Shown one piece after another: positions 14,825 to 16,034 of a DNA stretch of 16,034 bases. Positions within the stretch are counted from its first letter, which is position 1. Each line of letters opens with the position of its first letter. Position numbers and translations under genes: made by a program. The notes under the pieces are model-generated. The model was not told the origin of the DNA. It saw only the letters and a program-made list of their open reading frames with translations, and searched no databases. The DNA comes from an uncultured Collinsella sp. (GTDB lineage: Bacteria; Actinomycetota; Coriobacteriia; Coriobacteriales; Coriobacteriaceae), in contig CAAETD010000083.1 in NCBI GenBank assembly GCA_900758885.1, forward strand, positions 1-16,034. Direction: 5' to 3'.

Positions 14825-15904
14825 ATGCTCAGGATCGGTCTTCTTACCAGTGGCGGCGACTGTCAGGCGCTCAACGCCACCATGCGCGGCATCGTCAAAA
14901 CGCTTATGACCAATAGCGAAGAACCTATCGAGATCTATGGTTTTGAGGACGGCTACCAGGGCCTTATCTACAGCAGGTTCCGCGTCATGACGCCCGCCGA
15001 TTTTAGCGGTATCCTCACCCGCGGCGGCACCATCCTGGGCACGAGCCGCACGCCGTTCAAGCGCCTGGACATTCCCGAGGCCGACGGCGTCGAAAAGGTG
15101 CCGGCAATGGTCCACACCTATCATAAGCTGCAGCTCGACTGCCTGTTTATGCTGGGCGGTAACGGCTCCACCAAGACCGCCAACCGCCTGCGCGAAGAGG
15201 GCCTCAACGTTATCGCCCTGCCCAAGACCATCGATAACGACACCTGGGGCACCGAGCTGACGTTTGGCTTTACGAGCGCCATCGACGTCGCCACCAAGTG
15301 CATCGACGACATCCACACTACCGCCTCGAGCCACGGCCGCGTGTTTGTCATCGAGATCATGGGCCACAAGGTTGGCTGGATCCCGCTGTACGCCGGCGTC
15401 GCGGGCGGCGCGGATGTCATCTTGATTCCCGAGATCCCCTACGACATGGATAACGTCATCAAGACCATCGAGCATCGCATGGAGACCGGCAGCCGTTTTA
15501 CCATCGTGGCCGTCGCCGAGGGTGCCATCTCTAAGGAGGACGCGGCGCTGTCCAAGAAGGAGTACAAGAAAAAGCTTGCCGAGCGCACGAGTCCGTCGAT
15601 TGTCTACGACATCGCCAAGGAGATTGAGACCAAGACCGGTCGCGAGACCCGCGTCGCCATCCCCGGCCACACGCAGCGCGGCGGTCAGCCCGATGCCCAG
15701 GACCGCATCTTTGCGACCCAGTGCGGCGTCGAGGCGGCGCTCGGCTGCCTGCGCGGCGAGTTTGGCTACATGATTGCCCTGCGTGACGGCAAGATGTGTC
15801 ACATGCCGCTCGAGGAGGTCGCCGGCAAGCTCAAGTATGTCGACCCCCAGAGCGACCTGGTGCGCGAGGCCAAGGCGTTGGGCATCAGCTTCGGCGACGA
15901 ATAG
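14825..15904 (+). CDS. pfkA: 6-phosphofructokinase (group with GGNG and PKTIDND motifs)
   Basis: 359 aa cytosolic glycolytic enzyme that phosphorylates fructose-6-phosphate to fructose-1,6-bisphosphate. It shows the N-terminal nucleotide loop TSGGDCQALNA (8-17), GGNGSTKTA (111-119), catalytic PKTIDND with Asp137 (E. coli Asp127), SSHGRVFVIEIMGHKVGW, and GHTQRGGQPD (281-290). At the donor-specificity sites it has Gly114 (E. coli Gly104, typical of ATP use) and Lys134 (E. coli Gly124; Lys is typical of PPi enzymes but also occurs in streptomycete ATP enzymes). Asn113 replaces the Mg-binding Asp103. ATP dependence is more likely than PPi but not certain. Length exceeds the 320-aa E. coli enzyme. 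GGAAGG lies seven bases before the ATG. It is probably monocistronic, followed by a complex inverted repeat. Confidence 0.94.
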   Translation: MLRIGLLTSGGDCQALNATMRGIVKTLMTNSEEPIEIYGFEDGYQGLIYSRFRVMTPADFSGILTRGGTILGTSRTPFKRLDIPEADGVEKVPAMVHTYHKLQLDCLFMLGGNGSTKTANRLREEGLNVIALPKTIDNDTWGTELTFGFTSAIDVATKCIDDIHTTASSHGRVFVIEIMGHKVGWIPLYAGVAGGADVILIPEIPYDMDNVIKTIEHRMETGSRFTIVAVAEGAISKEDAALSKKEYKKKLAERTSPSIVYDIAKEIETKTGRETRVAIPGHTQRGGQPDAQDRIFATQCGVEAALGCLRGEFGYMIALRDGKMCHMPLEEVAGKLKYVDPQSDLVREAKALGISFGDE

Positions 15905-15941
15905 CCTCGGCTGGAACTGCTCTCATCGGAGGCCCCAGGGC

Positions 15942-16034
15942 TTACCTCCCAAATCGTCCTCGGACATGTCAGGATCCCGCCGTGCGCTTCGCGCGGCGGG
16001 GTCCTTCCGTCCTGCGGAAAGATTTGGGAGGTAA
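15942..16034. repeat. 93-bp composite inverted repeat at the window end
   Basis: The outer arms TTACCTCCCAAATC (15942-15955) and GATTTGGGAGGTAA (16021-16034) are perfect reverse complements; the second ends at the last base given. Inside lies an 11-bp GC-rich hairpin (15972-15982 with 15994-16004, one G-U) and a small TTCCG/CGGAA hairpin (16005-16019). The inner hairpin may terminate the phosphofructokinase transcript, but its T-tract is poor. The layered palindrome resembles an interspersed intergenic element. Confidence 0.8.

Noticed and set aside
14705..15802. Long minus-strand open frame opposite phosphofructokinase
   Set aside because: It is fully antisense to a well-supported gene, has no recognisable domain and has a composition typical of a shadow frame.

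Overview
The window is high-GC bacterial DNA with dense coding on both strands. A Coriobacteriia genome, most likely Collinsella or a close relative, fits best. The grounds are a Tat-type lipoprotein binding protein, actinobacterial GluD-style permeases, a SEC-C methionine aminopeptidase and many hairpin-forming intergenic repeats. This placement comes from protein character only; no rRNA or other marker gene is present.

Layout, left to right: (1) 1-549, the 3' end of a DXS-type transketolase-family gene and a strong terminator. (2) 550-1009, a long non-coding stretch with six copies of an 18-bp motif in strictly alternating orientation at 40-44 bp spacing, then a dispersed hairpin repeat and a promoter. 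(3) 1010-5295, a glutamate/polar amino acid ABC importer operon: Tat lipoprotein, two permeases, ATPase, and a class-I amidotransferase-like gamma-glutamyl hydrolase. A hairpin terminator or attenuator follows the binding-protein gene. (4) 5405-7665, minus strand, a PAS-like/degenerate GGDEF/receiver/HD-GYP protein followed by a free-standing Hpt protein. (5) 7877-8674, minus strand, an alpha/beta hydrolase. (6) 8900-9676, a radical SAM protein, then a 20-bp perfect inverted repeat, then methionine aminopeptidase (9837-10724). (7) 10860-11795, a D-2-hydroxyacid dehydrogenase. (8) 12053-13438, minus strand, an M18 aminopeptidase. (9) 13600-14685, a membrane-anchored Ntn hydrolase of the bile-salt-hydrolase/C45 type. 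(10) 14825-15904, a 6-phosphofructokinase, followed by a large inverted repeat that ends exactly at the last base of the window.

Functionally the window is mostly nutrient handling: amino acid or gamma-glutamyl compound uptake and hydrolysis, peptide trimming, amide hydrolysis, glycolysis and an isoprenoid/thiamine precursor enzyme. One c-di-GMP/phosphorelay module is also present. The least explained material is intergenic. At least four distinct families of palindromic repeats occur in 16 kb, most of them close to promoters or gene ends. No tRNA, rRNA, transposase, phage gene or CRISPR array was seen.
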